From positions 2,356,001 to 2,420,000 of the forward strand of contig NZ_JBDZDN010000001.1 in the NCBI RefSeq assembly GCF_040049215.1: a DNA stretch of 64,000 nucleotides, written 5' to 3'. Position numbers and translations under genes: made by a program. The number at the start of each line of letters is the position of its first letter. Position 1 is the first letter of the stretch. This DNA is from Mesorhizobium_K sp040049215. GTDB taxonomy: Bacteria; Pseudomonadota; Alphaproteobacteria; Rhizobiales; Rhizobiaceae. Positions 7,220-16,321 of this stretch are shown here, piece by piece. The notes under the pieces are model-generated. The model was not told where the DNA came from. It did not search any database and saw only the letters and a list, made by a program, of their open reading frames with translations.

Positions 7220-8149
7220 TCAAAGCGCCTTTTCGAGCTCGGGCAGGATGGTGAAGAGGTCGCCGACGAGGCCGTAGTCGGCGACCTGGAAGATCGGCGC
7301 CTCCTCGTCCTTGTTGATGGCGACGATGACTTTCGAATCCTTCATGCCGGCGAGGTGCTGGATCGCGCCGGAGATGCCGACGGCGATGTAGAGGTCGGGC
7401 GCCACCACCTTGCCGGTCTGGCCGACCTGCCAGTCGTTCGGCGCGTAGCCGGCGTCGACTGCAGCGCGCGATGCGCCGACGGCCGCACCGAGCTTGTCGG
7501 CGACCGGCAGGATGACTTCCTGGAACTTCTCCGAGGAGCCGAGCGCGCGGCCGCCCGAAATGATGATCCTCGCCGAGGTGAGTTCGGGGCGCTCGCCGCC
7601 CGACAGGCGGTTCTCGACGAAGGAGGACAGGCCGGGGTTGGCCGCGGCGGCGACGGTCTCGACCGGAGCCACGCCGCCTTCGGGCGCGGCCTGGAAGGAG
7701 GCGGTGCGCACGGTGATGACTCGTCTGGCATCGGTCGACTGCACCGTCTGTATGGCGTTGCCGGCATAGATCGGCCGCTTGAACGTGTCGGGCGAGACCA
7801 CCTCGACGATCTCCGACAGTTGCATCACGTCGAGCAGCGCGGCGACACGCGGCATCACGTTCTTGCCGCTGGTGGTGGCCGGCGCGATGATCGTGTCGTA
7901 GCCGCCGGCCAGCGAAACGATGGTTGCCGCCAAGGGTTCGGCCAGCCGATTTTCCAGCTCGGCGGCCTCGGCGAGCAGCACCTTGCGCACGCCGCCAAGC
8001 TTGGCTGCGGCCTCCGCGGCAGGTTTGGCGCCGTTGCCGGCGACCAGCACGTCGATATCGGCGCCGATCTTCAGCGCGGCCGACAGCGTCTTCGCCGTCT
8101 GGTCGGACAGGCTCTGGTTGTCGTGTTCGGCGATGAGGAGAATTGCCAT
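7220..8149 (-). CDS. etfA: Electron transfer flavoprotein subunit alpha
   Basis: FAD-binding alpha subunit of the ETF heterodimer, which passes electrons from acyl-CoA dehydrogenases to ETF:quinone oxidoreductase. 309 residues from ATG 8149 (MAILLIAEHDNQSL, AAGGAAC upstream). The C-terminal FAD domain is clear: SGGRALGSSEKF, GASRAAVDAGY, and VGISGAIQHLAGM, with INKDEEAPIF near the end. It lies 72 bp downstream of etfB on the same strand and is surely co-transcribed. A longer in-frame start 18 codons upstream is less likely. Confidence 0.95.
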   Translation of the reverse strand: MAILLIAEHDNQSLSDQTAKTLSAALKIGADIDVLVAGNGAKPAAEAAAKLGGVRKVLLAEAAELENRLAEPLAATIVSLAGGYDTIIAPATTSGKNVMPRVAALLDVMQLSEIVEVVSPDTFKRPIYAGNAIQTVQSTDARRVITVRTASFQAAPEGGVAPVETVAAAANPGLSSFVENRLSGGERPELTSARIIISGGRALGSSEKFQEVILPVADKLGAAVGASRAAVDAGYAPNDWQVGQTGKVVAPDLYIAVGISGAIQHLAGMKDSKVIVAINKDEEAPIFQVADYGLVGDLFTILPELEKAL

Positions 8150-8221
8150 TTTTTGTTCCTTCAAATTCCTTGTGTCCGTGATCCTGATCCCGAAAGTCTG
8201 CAACTTTCGGGGGTCACGGAC

Positions 8222-8971
8222 TTACAGAACGCCGGCTTCGTTACGCAGCTTGTCGACCAGTTCAGCGACGCTCTTCACCTTGACGCCCGCCTTGCGGCCG
8301 CCGGGCTCTTCCGTCTTGATCACCTTGAGGCGCGGCTTCACGTCGGCGCCGAAATCGGCAGGCGACTTCTCGTCGAGCGGCTTCTTCTTGGCCTTCATGA
8401 TGTTGGGCAGCGAAGCATAGCGCGGCTGGTTGAGGCGCAGGTCGGTGGTCACGATCGCCGGCAGCTTGACCTCGACCACCTGCAGGCCGCCGTCGACCTC
8501 GCGCGTCACCTTCGCCTTGTCGCCGTCGATCTCGACCTTGGAGGCGAACGTCGCCTGGCTCCAGCCGAGCAGCGCCGACAGCATCTGGCCGGTCTGGTTG
8601 GCGTCGTCGTCGATCGCCTGCTTGCCGAGGATCACCAAGCCCGGCTTCTCGGCATCGACCACGCCCTTCAGCACCTTGGCGACGCCGAGCGGCTCGACCA
8701 GCTCATCGACCTTGACTAGGATCGCGCGGTCTGCACCCATGGCGAGCGCCGTTCTCAGTGTCTCTGCGGCCTGCGCCGGACCGATCGACACCACGACGAT
8801 CTCATCCGCCTTGCCGGCCTCCTTCAGCCGGATTGCCTCCTCGACGCCGATCTCGTCGAACGGGTTCATCGACATCTTCACATTGGCGAGCTCGACGCCC
8901 GAACCGTCCGCCCGCACCCGGATCTTGACGTTGTAGTCGACCACCCGCTTCACGGGCACAAGCACTTTCAT
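8222..8971 (-). CDS. etfB: Electron transfer flavoprotein subunit beta
   Basis: AMP-binding beta subunit of ETF. 249 residues beginning MKVLVPVKRVVDYNVKIRV, with NPFDEIGVEEAIRLKE, the AMP-binding stretch GKQAIDDDANQTG, and the recognition-loop region LPAIVTTDLRLNQPRYASL. Length matches the family. It is first in the etfBA operon. The 200 bp between it and the rhomboid gene hold no recognised gene. Confidence 0.96.
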   Translation of the reverse strand: MKVLVPVKRVVDYNVKIRVRADGSGVELANVKMSMNPFDEIGVEEAIRLKEAGKADEIVVVSIGPAQAAETLRTALAMGADRAILVKVDELVEPLGVAKVLKGVVDAEKPGLVILGKQAIDDDANQTGQMLSALLGWSQATFASKVEIDGDKAKVTREVDGGLQVVEVKLPAIVTTDLRLNQPRYASLPNIMKAKKKPLDEKSPADFGADVKPRLKVIKTEEPGGRKAGVKVKSVAELVDKLRNEAGVL

Positions 8972-9172
8972 GGTTTACAGCCTCTCCGTAGATTTTCCGG
9001 CGTAGCAGCCCCGCGCCCGGCTCGGTTGTCGATAGCCGACACCCCTGGCTTCAAAACAGACCCGTCACGGCGATTTTCGGGACCAAACGCCCTTGAAAAG
9101 CGGGCGGACCCTAGTTTGGGCTTCCGAGCGCGTCAATATCGCCGGATGCGTCAAATCGGTTCAATAAGAACG

Positions 9173-9943
9173 CTATTGCCGGCCCCAGCGTGGCGCGGGT
9201 TCGACCCCGACGGGCCGCACCGCGCTCGGTTGCTCGACCACCACCGCACGGGGCGTGACGATCTCGCGGTCGAACAGCGGCACGTCGCGGCTGCGCAGGA
9301 TCAGCACCAGCACCGCGCCGGCAAGGATGCCGCCGACATGGCAGGCGAAGGACACCTGGTCGTCGCCGGCGATCGCGAACATGGCGAACTGGAACAGGAT
9401 CCACAGCATGAGCGTGATGTAGGCCGGGATGCGCAGCGGGATGCGGCCGAAGGCGAGGATCCAGATTTTTACGCGGGGGTGCAGGATGAGATAGGCTGCA
9501 ACCACGCCGGCGATGGCGCCCGACGCGCCGATCAGCGGTACTTGCGATTCCGGTGCTACCAGCCCGTGCAAAAGCGCGCCGGCGACGGCGCAGAGCAGGT
9601 AGAAGATCAGGAATTTGGTGTGCCCCAGCGCGTCTTCGACATTGTCGCCGAATACCCACAGGAACAGCATGTTTCCGCCCAGATGGAACAGATCGCCGTG
9701 CAGGAAGGCATAGGAAATGTAGGTCAGGTCTTCCGGAACCACGGCCAGTTCCGGCGGCAGCTCGACATAGTCGAAGACGACGGAGGGGATGTAGCCCAGC
9801 CCGTAGACCGCCGCGAGGGCAAACTGCTCCGCGCCGAATGCGGTGAAGAAGTAGATAAGGACGTTGACGGCGATCAGCCCGATCGTGACGTATTGCAGCT
9901 TGATGCGTTTCAGGCTGTTTGCGTCGTGGAGCGGGATGAACAT
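9173..9943 (-). CDS. Rhomboid family intramembrane serine protease
   Basis: Integral inner-membrane protease that cuts transmembrane substrates. With the ATG at 9943 the product is 256 residues; a TTG 7 codons upstream is possible. There are six hydrophobic spans; the catalytic dyad is visible as GASGAIAG (Ser141) and ACHVGG (His202), and HGDLFHLGGNMLFLWVFG matches the conserved L1/TM2 region with the oxyanion Asn. A hydrophilic tail of about 40 residues follows. It lies upstream of the cobalamin and HIG1 genes' 3' ends on the same strand. Substrates unknown. Confidence 0.93.
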   Translation of the reverse strand: MFIPLHDANSLKRIKLQYVTIGLIAVNVLIYFFTAFGAEQFALAAVYGLGYIPSVVFDYVELPPELAVVPEDLTYISYAFLHGDLFHLGGNMLFLWVFGDNVEDALGHTKFLIFYLLCAVAGALLHGLVAPESQVPLIGASGAIAGVVAAYLILHPRVKIWILAFGRIPLRIPAYITLMLWILFQFAMFAIAGDDQVSFACHVGGILAGAVLVLILRSRDVPLFDREIVTPRAVVVEQPSAVRPVGVEPAPRWGRQ

Positions 9944-9978
9944 CTCTTTCTTCTCGCTCCCCAATCCGTCTCAGCCGG

Positions 9979-10560
9979 CTATCGGTTCTGGCCCGGAACC
10001 CATAGCACGTCGGAGTTTCCGTTGTCATTGACCACCCGTCCCGCGACGAACAGGAAGTCCGAGACGCGGTTGATGTACCGGATGCCCTCGCGGTTGACGT
10101 GCTCGCCGGGGCTTTGCGCCAGCGCGACCATCATGCGCTCCGCGCGCCGCGTGACGGTGCGCGCAAGGTGGAGCGCAGCGGCGGCCGGCGAGCCGCCCGG
10201 CAGGATGAAGGATTTCAGCGGCCGCAGACCCTTGTTGAGACTGTCGATGTCCGCCTCGATGCGGGCGGTCTGCGCGGCGATGATGCGCAGCGGCTCGTAG
10301 TCGAGCTTCTTGCCTGTGTCGGGCACGCACAGATCCGCGCCTAGGTCGAAGAGGTCGTTCTGGATGCGGCCGAGCATCGCGTCGAGTTGGGGGCTGGCTT
10401 CGGCGGTGTGGAGCCTCGCCAGGCCGATGCAGGCGTTGGCCTCGTCCACGGTCCCATAGGCCTCGACCCTGAGATCGGACTTCAGCCGGCGCTCGCCGCT
10501 GCCCAGGCCGGTTGTGCCGTCGTCGCCGGTGCGGGTATAGATCTTGTTGAGCTTCACCAT
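9979..10560 (-). CDS. PduO-type cob(I)alamin adenosyltransferase
   Basis: Transfers the adenosyl group of ATP to cob(I)alamin to form coenzyme B12. 193 residues beginning MVKLNKIYTRTGDDGTTGL; this TRxGDxGTT P-loop-like motif binds ATP in the PduO family. Further family signatures are LFDLGADLC and LPGGSPAAAALHLARTVTRRAER, followed by NRVSDFLFV near the C-terminus. It is unrelated in fold to the CobA type. It begins 11 bp after the small HIG1-like gene and is followed 35 bp later by the rhomboid gene, so the three may form one transcript. Confidence 0.93.
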   Translation of the reverse strand: MVKLNKIYTRTGDDGTTGLGSGERRLKSDLRVEAYGTVDEANACIGLARLHTAEASPQLDAMLGRIQNDLFDLGADLCVPDTGKKLDYEPLRIIAAQTARIEADIDSLNKGLRPLKSFILPGGSPAAAALHLARTVTRRAERMMVALAQSPGEHVNREGIRYINRVSDFLFVAGRVVNDNGNSDVLWVPGQNR

Positions 10561-10571
10561 AGCGAACGGCC

Positions 10572-10766
10572 CTAGAACCGGCCTGCGACATAGGCGCCGA
10601 GCAGGATCAGCACCAGCGCGATGAACTGCAAGAGCACGCGCATCTGCATCAGCTTGTTCGACGTGTTGCCGGAGCCGCCGCGCAGCATATTGGCAAGGCC
10701 GCGGATAAGCACGATCACCACCGCGGCCATGACGAGGATGGCCAATATGTTGAAGACGGTCGCCAT
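10572..10766 (-). CDS. Small HIG1-domain-like twin transmembrane protein
   Basis: 64 residues with two membrane spans (about 4-24 and 44-62) joined by a basic loop, RGLANMLRGGSGNTSNKLMQ. The loop and the start of helix two (MQMRVLLQFIAL) resemble the HIG1 signature R-x3-Q; the residue before it is Gln rather than His/Arg. HIG1 proteins associate with cytochrome oxidase supercomplexes. Immediately upstream of the adenosyltransferase. The HIG1 relation is by motif only. Confidence 0.7.
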   Translation of the reverse strand: MATVFNILAILVMAAVVIVLIRGLANMLRGGSGNTSNKLMQMRVLLQFIALVLILLGAYVAGRF

Positions 10767-10788
10767 CGGCTGTTCCTGTCGATTGAGC

Positions 10789-11622
10789 TTAAGAGCGCGC
10801 CGCGAGAATGCGGTAGAACATCGCCGGCGGCAGAAAGCGCTTCATCAGAGCGCCTATCCTTGCAGGCAAAGTCACCACATAATGCGGCCTCGGCCTTGTG
10901 GAAAGCAGGGCGTGACGCAATACCGCGTAGACCGCTTCCGGCCCGGGCTTCATGCGCGACACGTTTCCGCCGGCGTTCAGCCGGTCGAGCTGCGCCTGGT
11001 AGGCGACACGATGGGCGGAGTTCTCATGGTCCACATTCTTGAGAAACCAGGCGAGCGCATTGGTCGCGATCTTCGACTTTATCGGCCCCGGCTCGATCAG
11101 CGATACGTGGATGTTCGTATCGAGAAGTTCCGAGCGCAGGCAGAGCATCAGGCCCTCCAGCGCGTGTTTTGAAGCCGCATATGGCCCGCGAAACTTGAAC
11201 GGAGCCAGTCCCATGATGGAGGAGCAGTGCACGATGCGGCCGTGACCCTGCGCGCGCATCACCGGAACGATCCGCGTCGTAAGGTCGTGCCAGCCGAAGA
11301 AATTCGCCTCGAACTGCTCGCGAAGGGCCGCGACCGAGATGTCCTCGACCGCGCCGGGTTGCGAATAGCCGCCGTTGTTGAACAGCGCGTCCAGGCCGCC
11401 GCCGGTCCGCGCCAGCACGTCCTGGACCAGCTTGGCGATCGAATCCGGTTCTCGGTAGTCGAGGTAGAAGGCCTCGATCCCGTCCGCCTCAAGAGCGGCG
11501 ATGTCCTCCAGCTTGCGCGCGGTGGCGAAAACCCGCCAGCCCTCGGCTTTCAATGCGCGCGCGCAATAGGCGCCGATGCCCGACGATGTGCCGGTTACGA
11601 TGATCGTGCGCAACTCGTTCAT
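10789..11622 (-). CDS. SDR family oxidoreductase
   Basis: Classical short-chain dehydrogenase/reductase using NAD(P). 277 residues from ATG 11622 (GGCGGA upstream), N-terminal TGTSSGIGAYCARAL dinucleotide motif, NNGGYSQPG in place of NNAG, catalytic Ser in HCSSIMG and Tyr-Lys in YAASKHALEG, then PGPIKS. The C-terminus has several basic residues and LPARIGALMKRFLP, seen in membrane-associated SDRs of lipid metabolism. It is divergent from the BrkB-family gene. Substrate not assignable. Confidence 0.88.
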   Translation of the reverse strand: MNELRTIIVTGTSSGIGAYCARALKAEGWRVFATARKLEDIAALEADGIEAFYLDYREPDSIAKLVQDVLARTGGGLDALFNNGGYSQPGAVEDISVAALREQFEANFFGWHDLTTRIVPVMRAQGHGRIVHCSSIMGLAPFKFRGPYAASKHALEGLMLCLRSELLDTNIHVSLIEPGPIKSKIATNALAWFLKNVDHENSAHRVAYQAQLDRLNAGGNVSRMKPGPEAVYAVLRHALLSTRPRPHYVVTLPARIGALMKRFLPPAMFYRILAARS

Positions 11623-11767
11623 TCCGCCGGCCGTTGCCGTCCCAGGTTCAGTATCCGACTTGCCATTTGTTGCAATCCCTTCCCATATTCGCAGCGGCGA
11701 AACAATCGACGGCATCAATGGAGGACAGCGAGTGTTTCTGGTTCAAACGACCGCGGAAGCACTCTGA

Positions 11768-12619
11768 ATGCGCAAGATCGTCGCGCTGAAGCGCATCCTC
11801 TACGACGCGCTCGGCCACTTCAACTACGATGACGGCTGGTCCATGGCGAGCCATCTGGCGATCACGGCGCTGATGGCGCTGTTCCCTTTCCTGATCTTCG
11901 CAACCACGCTCGCCAGCTTCCTCGGCGCCCAGGCGTTCGCCGAGACGGCGGTGCATCTGGTCTTCGACACGTGGCCCGAACAGATCGCCGCGCCGATCTC
12001 GCGCGAGGTCGTCAACGTGCTCACCGTGCAGCGCAGCGACCTGTTGACCTACGGCGTGCTGCTCGCTGCCTTCTTCGCCTCCAACGGCATCGAATCCCTG
12101 CGCACGGCGCTCAATCGCGCCTATCGCGTGGTCGAGACCCGCTCCTTCATCTTCCGGCGTATCCAGAGCCTCGCCTTCGTGTTCATCGCCACGATCGGCT
12201 TCCTTGCCATCAGCGTCCTGCTCGTTTTCGCCCCGCTCATCATGCGGCTGGCATTGGCGAATTTCGAGTGGCTGCAACCCTATCTTGGGACGATCACGCT
12301 GTGGCGCTTCGTCATCGCCTCGACCGTCATCGTGCTCGGCCTGGTCGCCGTCCACATCTGGCTGCCGGCGGGCAAGCGCCGCTTCGTCGATATCGTGCCC
12401 GGCATCCTCTTCACCCTGATCGCCTGGCTTGCCGGATCGACCATCTTCGCCGCCTATCTCGATCACTTCTCGTCCTACGTGACCACATATGCCGGCCTGG
12501 CCTCGATCATGATCGCCGTGGTCTTCCTCTACATCGTGTCGGCGATCTTCATCCTCGGGGGTGAGTTCAACGCCGCGATCAGCCGCTATTTCGAGGCACG
12601 CGCCAGGGTGCCCAGTTAG
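11768..12619 (+). CDS. YihY/BrkB family inner-membrane protein
   Basis: 283-residue polytopic membrane protein with about six hydrophobic spans. N-terminal DDGWSMASHLAITALMALFP and central SNGIESLRTALNRAYRV are hallmark stretches of the YihY/BrkB (once wrongly called ribonuclease BN) family; the C-terminal half has TYAGLASIMIAVVFLYIVSAIFILGGEFNA split over the last spans. Role in the family is unclear. It starts 145 bp from the divergent SDR gene and ends 27 bp before the convergent EamA transporter. Confidence 0.9.
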   Translation: MRKIVALKRILYDALGHFNYDDGWSMASHLAITALMALFPFLIFATTLASFLGAQAFAETAVHLVFDTWPEQIAAPISREVVNVLTVQRSDLLTYGVLLAAFFASNGIESLRTALNRAYRVVETRSFIFRRIQSLAFVFIATIGFLAISVLLVFAPLIMRLALANFEWLQPYLGTITLWRFVIASTVIVLGLVAVHIWLPAGKRRFVDIVPGILFTLIAWLAGSTIFAAYLDHFSSYVTTYAGLASIMIAVVFLYIVSAIFILGGEFNAAISRYFEARARVPS

Positions 12620-12646
12620 GGTGCCAAGCTAGCGTGCCGGACTGAG

Positions 12647-13534
12647 CTATGCCGCGGTCCCCGGCGCCGGGTTGCGGACGGTCGCCAGCGCCACGCCGAA
12701 GGTCGCGATGGCCATGCCGCCAATCTGGACCAGCGTCAGTTCCTCGCCGAAGAGCGCCCAGGCGATCAGGGCCGTGACCGCCGGGACCAAGTAGAAGAGC
12801 GAAGCGACCTTCGACATCTCGCCGTCGCGGATCATCACCATCAGAAGCACGATGGCGCCGATCGACAGCACCAGCACCAGCCAGGCCATGGCGAAGACCA
12901 ACTCGCCGGTCAGCGTGAAACTGCGCGTCTCGAAGGCGAGCGAGAGCAGGATCATGACCAGCGCGCCGCCGGCATATTGCCAGCAGGTGCCGGTGATCAG
13001 GTCGCTGCCGGTCAGGAAACGCTTCTGCCAGATGGTGCCTGCACTCATGCCGGCGACCGCGACGAAGGAGGCGGCGAGGGTTTCCCAGGAGACGCCGCCG
13101 TGGATCTCGCCGAGCTTCGGGGCAAGCACGATGACGACGCCGGCGAAACCCGCCGCAAGCCCTGCCCAGTGGCGTGGCAAGATGCGTTCGCCAAGCAGGC
13201 TGCCGGCGAGGATTGCCGTGATCAGCGGCTGTAGTCCCACGATCAGAGCCGACAGTCCCGCCGGCATGCCGCGATGGATCGCCCAGAACACGCCGCCGAG
13301 ATAGACGCCGTGCATCAACACCCCGGCCCCCATGGAATGGAGCATGTCCGACCTTCGGGCCCGCTGCGCGCCAAGCATCCCCGCCGCCGCGGCCAGGATG
13401 ATGAAGGCCAGCAGGAAGCGCGCGGCGAGGAAGCTGAACGGCTCCGCCCAGGGCATTGCGTAGCGCGCGCCGATGAAGCCGGTCGCCCAGAGAAGCACGA
13501 AGAGCGCGGGTATCAGCCGCCTGGCGGAGATCAT
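12647..13534 (-). CDS. DMT superfamily (EamA) transporter
   Basis: Ten-span inner-membrane permease with two EamA repeats; family members export amino acids, metabolites or drugs. 295 residues; repeat one begins LIPALFVLLWATGFIGARYA, a typical EamA start, and repeat two begins near GVSWETLAASFVAVAGMSAGT. The last span is followed by NPAPGTAA. No specific substrate motif is known for this group. It converges on the BrkB-family gene. Confidence 0.9.
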   Translation of the reverse strand: MISARRLIPALFVLLWATGFIGARYAMPWAEPFSFLAARFLLAFIILAAAAGMLGAQRARRSDMLHSMGAGVLMHGVYLGGVFWAIHRGMPAGLSALIVGLQPLITAILAGSLLGERILPRHWAGLAAGFAGVVIVLAPKLGEIHGGVSWETLAASFVAVAGMSAGTIWQKRFLTGSDLITGTCWQYAGGALVMILLSLAFETRSFTLTGELVFAMAWLVLVLSIGAIVLLMVMIRDGEMSKVASLFYLVPAVTALIAWALFGEELTLVQIGGMAIATFGVALATVRNPAPGTAA

Positions 13535-13699
13535 TCTTGACGCCGAACTGGAGGACCGTGGACCGGTTCGCTCTAATGCCGATTATTCGGTCAAGCAAAG
13601 CGAAACGATTGATCCATATAATCAACGCGATTGAACCCGGAGCATATCCCGGGTCCAGGGTTGCGATGCGTGCCGCGGGTTTACCGGAAGGGGGCGGAC

Positions 13700-13987
13700 A
13701 TGATCTGGAACCTCGAGCCAGGTTGGCTGATGATGGCGGTGGCGAGCGTCGCCGTCCTCGCCCTGTTTTTCGGGTCGGCGCTCGACGCCATCATGCGCGA
13801 GGACGGGTTTGGCCCGCTCGGCAACATGATCCTGTTCACCTTCGGGTTTTTCATGGCGATCATCATCGCCAACACCTACGGCATCAATCTGCGCGACCTG
13901 AAGATGGCGATGGCCTATGGCCTCGGAGGCGCCTTTGCCACGGTCAGCGTGCTGGCCGTGCTCAAGGCCGGCATCGCCAAGATCTGA
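13700..13987 (+). CDS. Small membrane protein of unknown function
   Basis: 95 residues from the ATG at 13700, which has GGAAGGGGGC just upstream; 23 in-frame upstream codons look non-coding. Three hydrophobic segments (about 10-28, 42-58 and 72-90) are separated by short loops, one with DAIMREDGFGPLGN. It has no recognised catalytic motif. It ends 3 bp before the convergent gluQRS stop. Not recognised as a named family. Confidence 0.7.
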   Translation: MIWNLEPGWLMMAVASVAVLALFFGSALDAIMREDGFGPLGNMILFTFGFFMAIIIANTYGINLRDLKMAMAYGLGGAFATVSVLAVLKAGIAKI

Positions 13988-13990
13988 GTT

Positions 13991-14866
13991 TCAGAGACCG
14001 ACCATCCGCTTTACGTCGTCCGGCGTCCGTCCGCTCGACCTCAAGGCGTCGATGCCGCTGTCGCGCAAGCTCTTGGAAAGCTTGCGCCCGTCGGACCCGA
14101 GGATCAGCCGGTGATGGAAATAGACCGGCTCGGATAGCCCAAGCAGCATCTGCAGCAGCCGGTGGACGCCGGTAGCCTGAAACAGATCCAGCCCGCGCAC
14201 GACGTGGGTGACGCCCTGCAACGCGTCGTCGGCGACCACCGAGAGATGGTAGCTCGTCGCCACGTCCCTGCGCGCCAGCACGACGTCGCCCCATTGATCG
14301 GGCCTCGCGTCGACCACCCTCGTGGAGGTCATGTCCGCGTCGGCAAATTCGATCCAGGTCAACGGCGCGCGCAGCGCCGCGGCCGCGGCCGCCATGTCGA
14401 GCCGCCATGCGAACGGCTCGCCTGCGGCCATCCTGCGCCTGCGCTCGGCCGTGCCGAGCGTCTTGTCCAGGCCAGGATAGAGCGGCACCCCGTCGGGATC
14501 GCGGGGCCATGCCCTCCCGCGTTCTTCCGTCTGCGTTATGTGGGCACGCGTTTCGCCACGGCTCATGAAAGCCGGATAGACGAGTTCCGCTTCGACCAGT
14601 CGGTCGAGCAGCCTTGCATATTGTTCAAAATGCTCGGACTGGCGGCGCACCGGCTTTTCCCAGGCGATGCCGAGCCATTCGAGATCGCGATAGATACCGG
14701 CCTCGAATTCCGGCGTGCAGCGCGCCGTGTCGATGTCCTCGATGCGCAGCAGCAGCCTGCCGCCGGCCTTTTCGGCCATTTGCGCGTTGAGCAGCGCCGA
14801 ATAGGCGTGGCCGAGGTGCAACTCGCCATTCGGGCTCGGCGCGAAACGGAAGACGGGCTGTGTCAT
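13991..14866 (-). CDS. gluQRS: Glutamyl-Q tRNA(Asp) synthetase
   Basis: Paralogue of the glutamyl-tRNA synthetase catalytic domain that attaches glutamate to queuosine at position 34 of tRNA(Asp). 291 residues, FAPSPNGELHLGHAYSAL with the HIGH-class motif at 17-20, RIEDIDTAR, and GRKLSKS as the KMSKS motif. No anticodon-binding domain, as expected. In the enterobacterial enzyme a zinc site is formed by Cys residues after the YPCFC-type stretch; here that stretch reads YPAFMSRGE, so the zinc ligands are absent. Divergent from the DNA glycosylase gene. Confidence 0.93.
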   Translation of the reverse strand: MTQPVFRFAPSPNGELHLGHAYSALLNAQMAEKAGGRLLLRIEDIDTARCTPEFEAGIYRDLEWLGIAWEKPVRRQSEHFEQYARLLDRLVEAELVYPAFMSRGETRAHITQTEERGRAWPRDPDGVPLYPGLDKTLGTAERRRRMAAGEPFAWRLDMAAAAAALRAPLTWIEFADADMTSTRVVDARPDQWGDVVLARRDVATSYHLSVVADDALQGVTHVVRGLDLFQATGVHRLLQMLLGLSEPVYFHHRLILGSDGRKLSKSLRDSGIDALRSSGRTPDDVKRMVGL

Positions 14867-14962
14867 TGCTGTCAGGAGTGGCGCCGGTTTCGGATTGTTG
14901 CGGCCATGGCCCGATTGCTATCTATCCGTCCCGAACTCCACAAGGGACGCGATCGGCCCTCT

Positions 14963-15604
14963 ATGCAGCGCATCTCCACAATCGACGACCTCACGACCGG
15001 GCTCGATGCGCTGTGCGTCATCGATCCCCGGCTTGAGAACGTGCGCGCCACCGCCGGCGATGTGCCGCTGCGCCGGACCGAACCCGGGTTCAGGAGCCTC
15101 GTCTCGATTGTCATCTCGCAGCAGGTTTCCCGCGCCAGCGCCGACGCGATCTTCGGCCGGCTGATAAATCTCGCCGATCCGCTGACGCCGGAAGTCCTGC
15201 TCACGGCCGGCGACGAACTGTTCCGCGAAGCCGGTCTGTCGCGGCCGAAGCAACGCGCCGTGCTTGCCGTGTCGCGGGCCGTGCTGGATGGCCTCGATCT
15301 CTCGCGCCTTTGCGACCTCGACGTCGAGGCTGCGATCAGCGCGATGACCGCCGTGCCGGGCATCGGGCTCTGGACCGCGCAAGTCTATCTGCTGTCGGCC
15401 GCGGGCCATCCCGACATCTTCCCCGCGCGGGACGTCGCGCTGCAGTCGGCGGTCGGCCACGCGCTCGCCATCGATCCCAGGCCGGGCGAGAAAGCGCTCA
15501 TCAAAATCGCCGAATCATGGTCGCCTTACCGGGGGGTAGCGTCGCGGCTGTTCTGGGCCTATTATCGGCAAACAAGAGGAAGGGAGGGCGCGCCGCCTTC
15601 ATAA
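14963..15604 (+). CDS. DNA-3-methyladenine glycosylase (AlkA-type HhH-GPD)
   Basis: Base-excision repair glycosylase removing alkylated purines. The HhH-GPD fold is visible: LVSIVISQQVSRASADAIFGRL, then the helix-hairpin-helix MTAVPGIGLWTAQVYLL, and the catalytic Asp in FPARDVALQSAV. With the ATG at 14963 the protein is 213 residues and starts MQRISTIDDLT, the usual N-terminus; an ATG at 14906 would add 19 residues. Neither has a strong ribosome site. It lacks the N-terminal domain of E. coli AlkA, as do most short alphaproteobacterial forms. Divergent from gluQRS. Confidence 0.88.
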   Translation: MQRISTIDDLTTGLDALCVIDPRLENVRATAGDVPLRRTEPGFRSLVSIVISQQVSRASADAIFGRLINLADPLTPEVLLTAGDELFREAGLSRPKQRAVLAVSRAVLDGLDLSRLCDLDVEAAISAMTAVPGIGLWTAQVYLLSAAGHPDIFPARDVALQSAVGHALAIDPRPGEKALIKIAESWSPYRGVASRLFWAYYRQTRGREGAPPS

Positions 15605-15734
15605 ATCCTGCGAAAACGGCGAGATTCGTGAAGTTTTTCCGACCCGTTGGGCAAACGGGCCGCTTCACATTCCTGTCACCTCCTGCTTACAATATCCTGG
15701 CGTATCGCATTGAGGTCCAAGGAGGGTATCGCAA

Positions 15735-16292
15735 GTGACGATCGCGGTGTCCCCCGACGGGCTGCCTGCGCTGGTGTTGAACGCCGACTACCGGCCGCTC
15801 AGCTATTATCCGTTGTCGCTCTGGTCATGGCAGGACGTCATCAAGGCGGTGTTCCTCGATCGGGTGAACATCGTCGCCGAATACGAGCACCAGGTCTCCT
15901 CACCCACCTTCTCGATGCGGCTGCCCTCCGTCGTCAGCCTGAAGAGCTATGTGAAGCCTTCGCGCCACCCGGCCTTCACCCGGTTCAACGTGTTCCTGCG
16001 CGACCGCTTCCAGTGCCAGTATTGCGGCACGCCTGAGGATCTCACCTTCGATCATGTCACCCCCCGCCACAGAGGCGGCGCGACGACATGGGAGAACGTG
16101 GTCGCCGCCTGCTCGCCCTGCAATCTCAGGAAGGGCGGCATGATGCCGGCGCAGGCCAAGATGTGGCCGCTGCAGAAACCCTACCAGCCGACGGTGCATG
16201 ATCTGCACAACAACGGCCGGATGTTCCCGCCCAACTATCTGCACGAGAGCTGGATGGACTATCTCTACTGGGATGTCGAACTGGAGCCGTAG
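15735..16292 (+). CDS. HNH endonuclease family protein
   Basis: 185 residues from a GTG start with AAGGAGGG about 10 bp before it. A zinc-supported HNH fold is clear: C94-x2-C97, D106-H107 in FDHVTPRHRGG, N121, and C126-x2-C129. The N-terminal ALVLNADYRPLSYYPLSLW is conserved in a widespread family found in nearly all rhizobia and cyanobacteria, so this is a resident gene and not part of a mobile element. Biological role unknown, likely DNA repair or processing. Confidence 0.92.
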   Translation: MTIAVSPDGLPALVLNADYRPLSYYPLSLWSWQDVIKAVFLDRVNIVAEYEHQVSSPTFSMRLPSVVSLKSYVKPSRHPAFTRFNVFLRDRFQCQYCGTPEDLTFDHVTPRHRGGATTWENVVAACSPCNLRKGGMMPAQAKMWPLQKPYQPTVHDLHNNGRMFPPNYLHESWMDYLYWDVELEP

Positions 16293-16321
16293 GACGCGCG
16301 GGCATGCGCGAGGGTTCGCAT

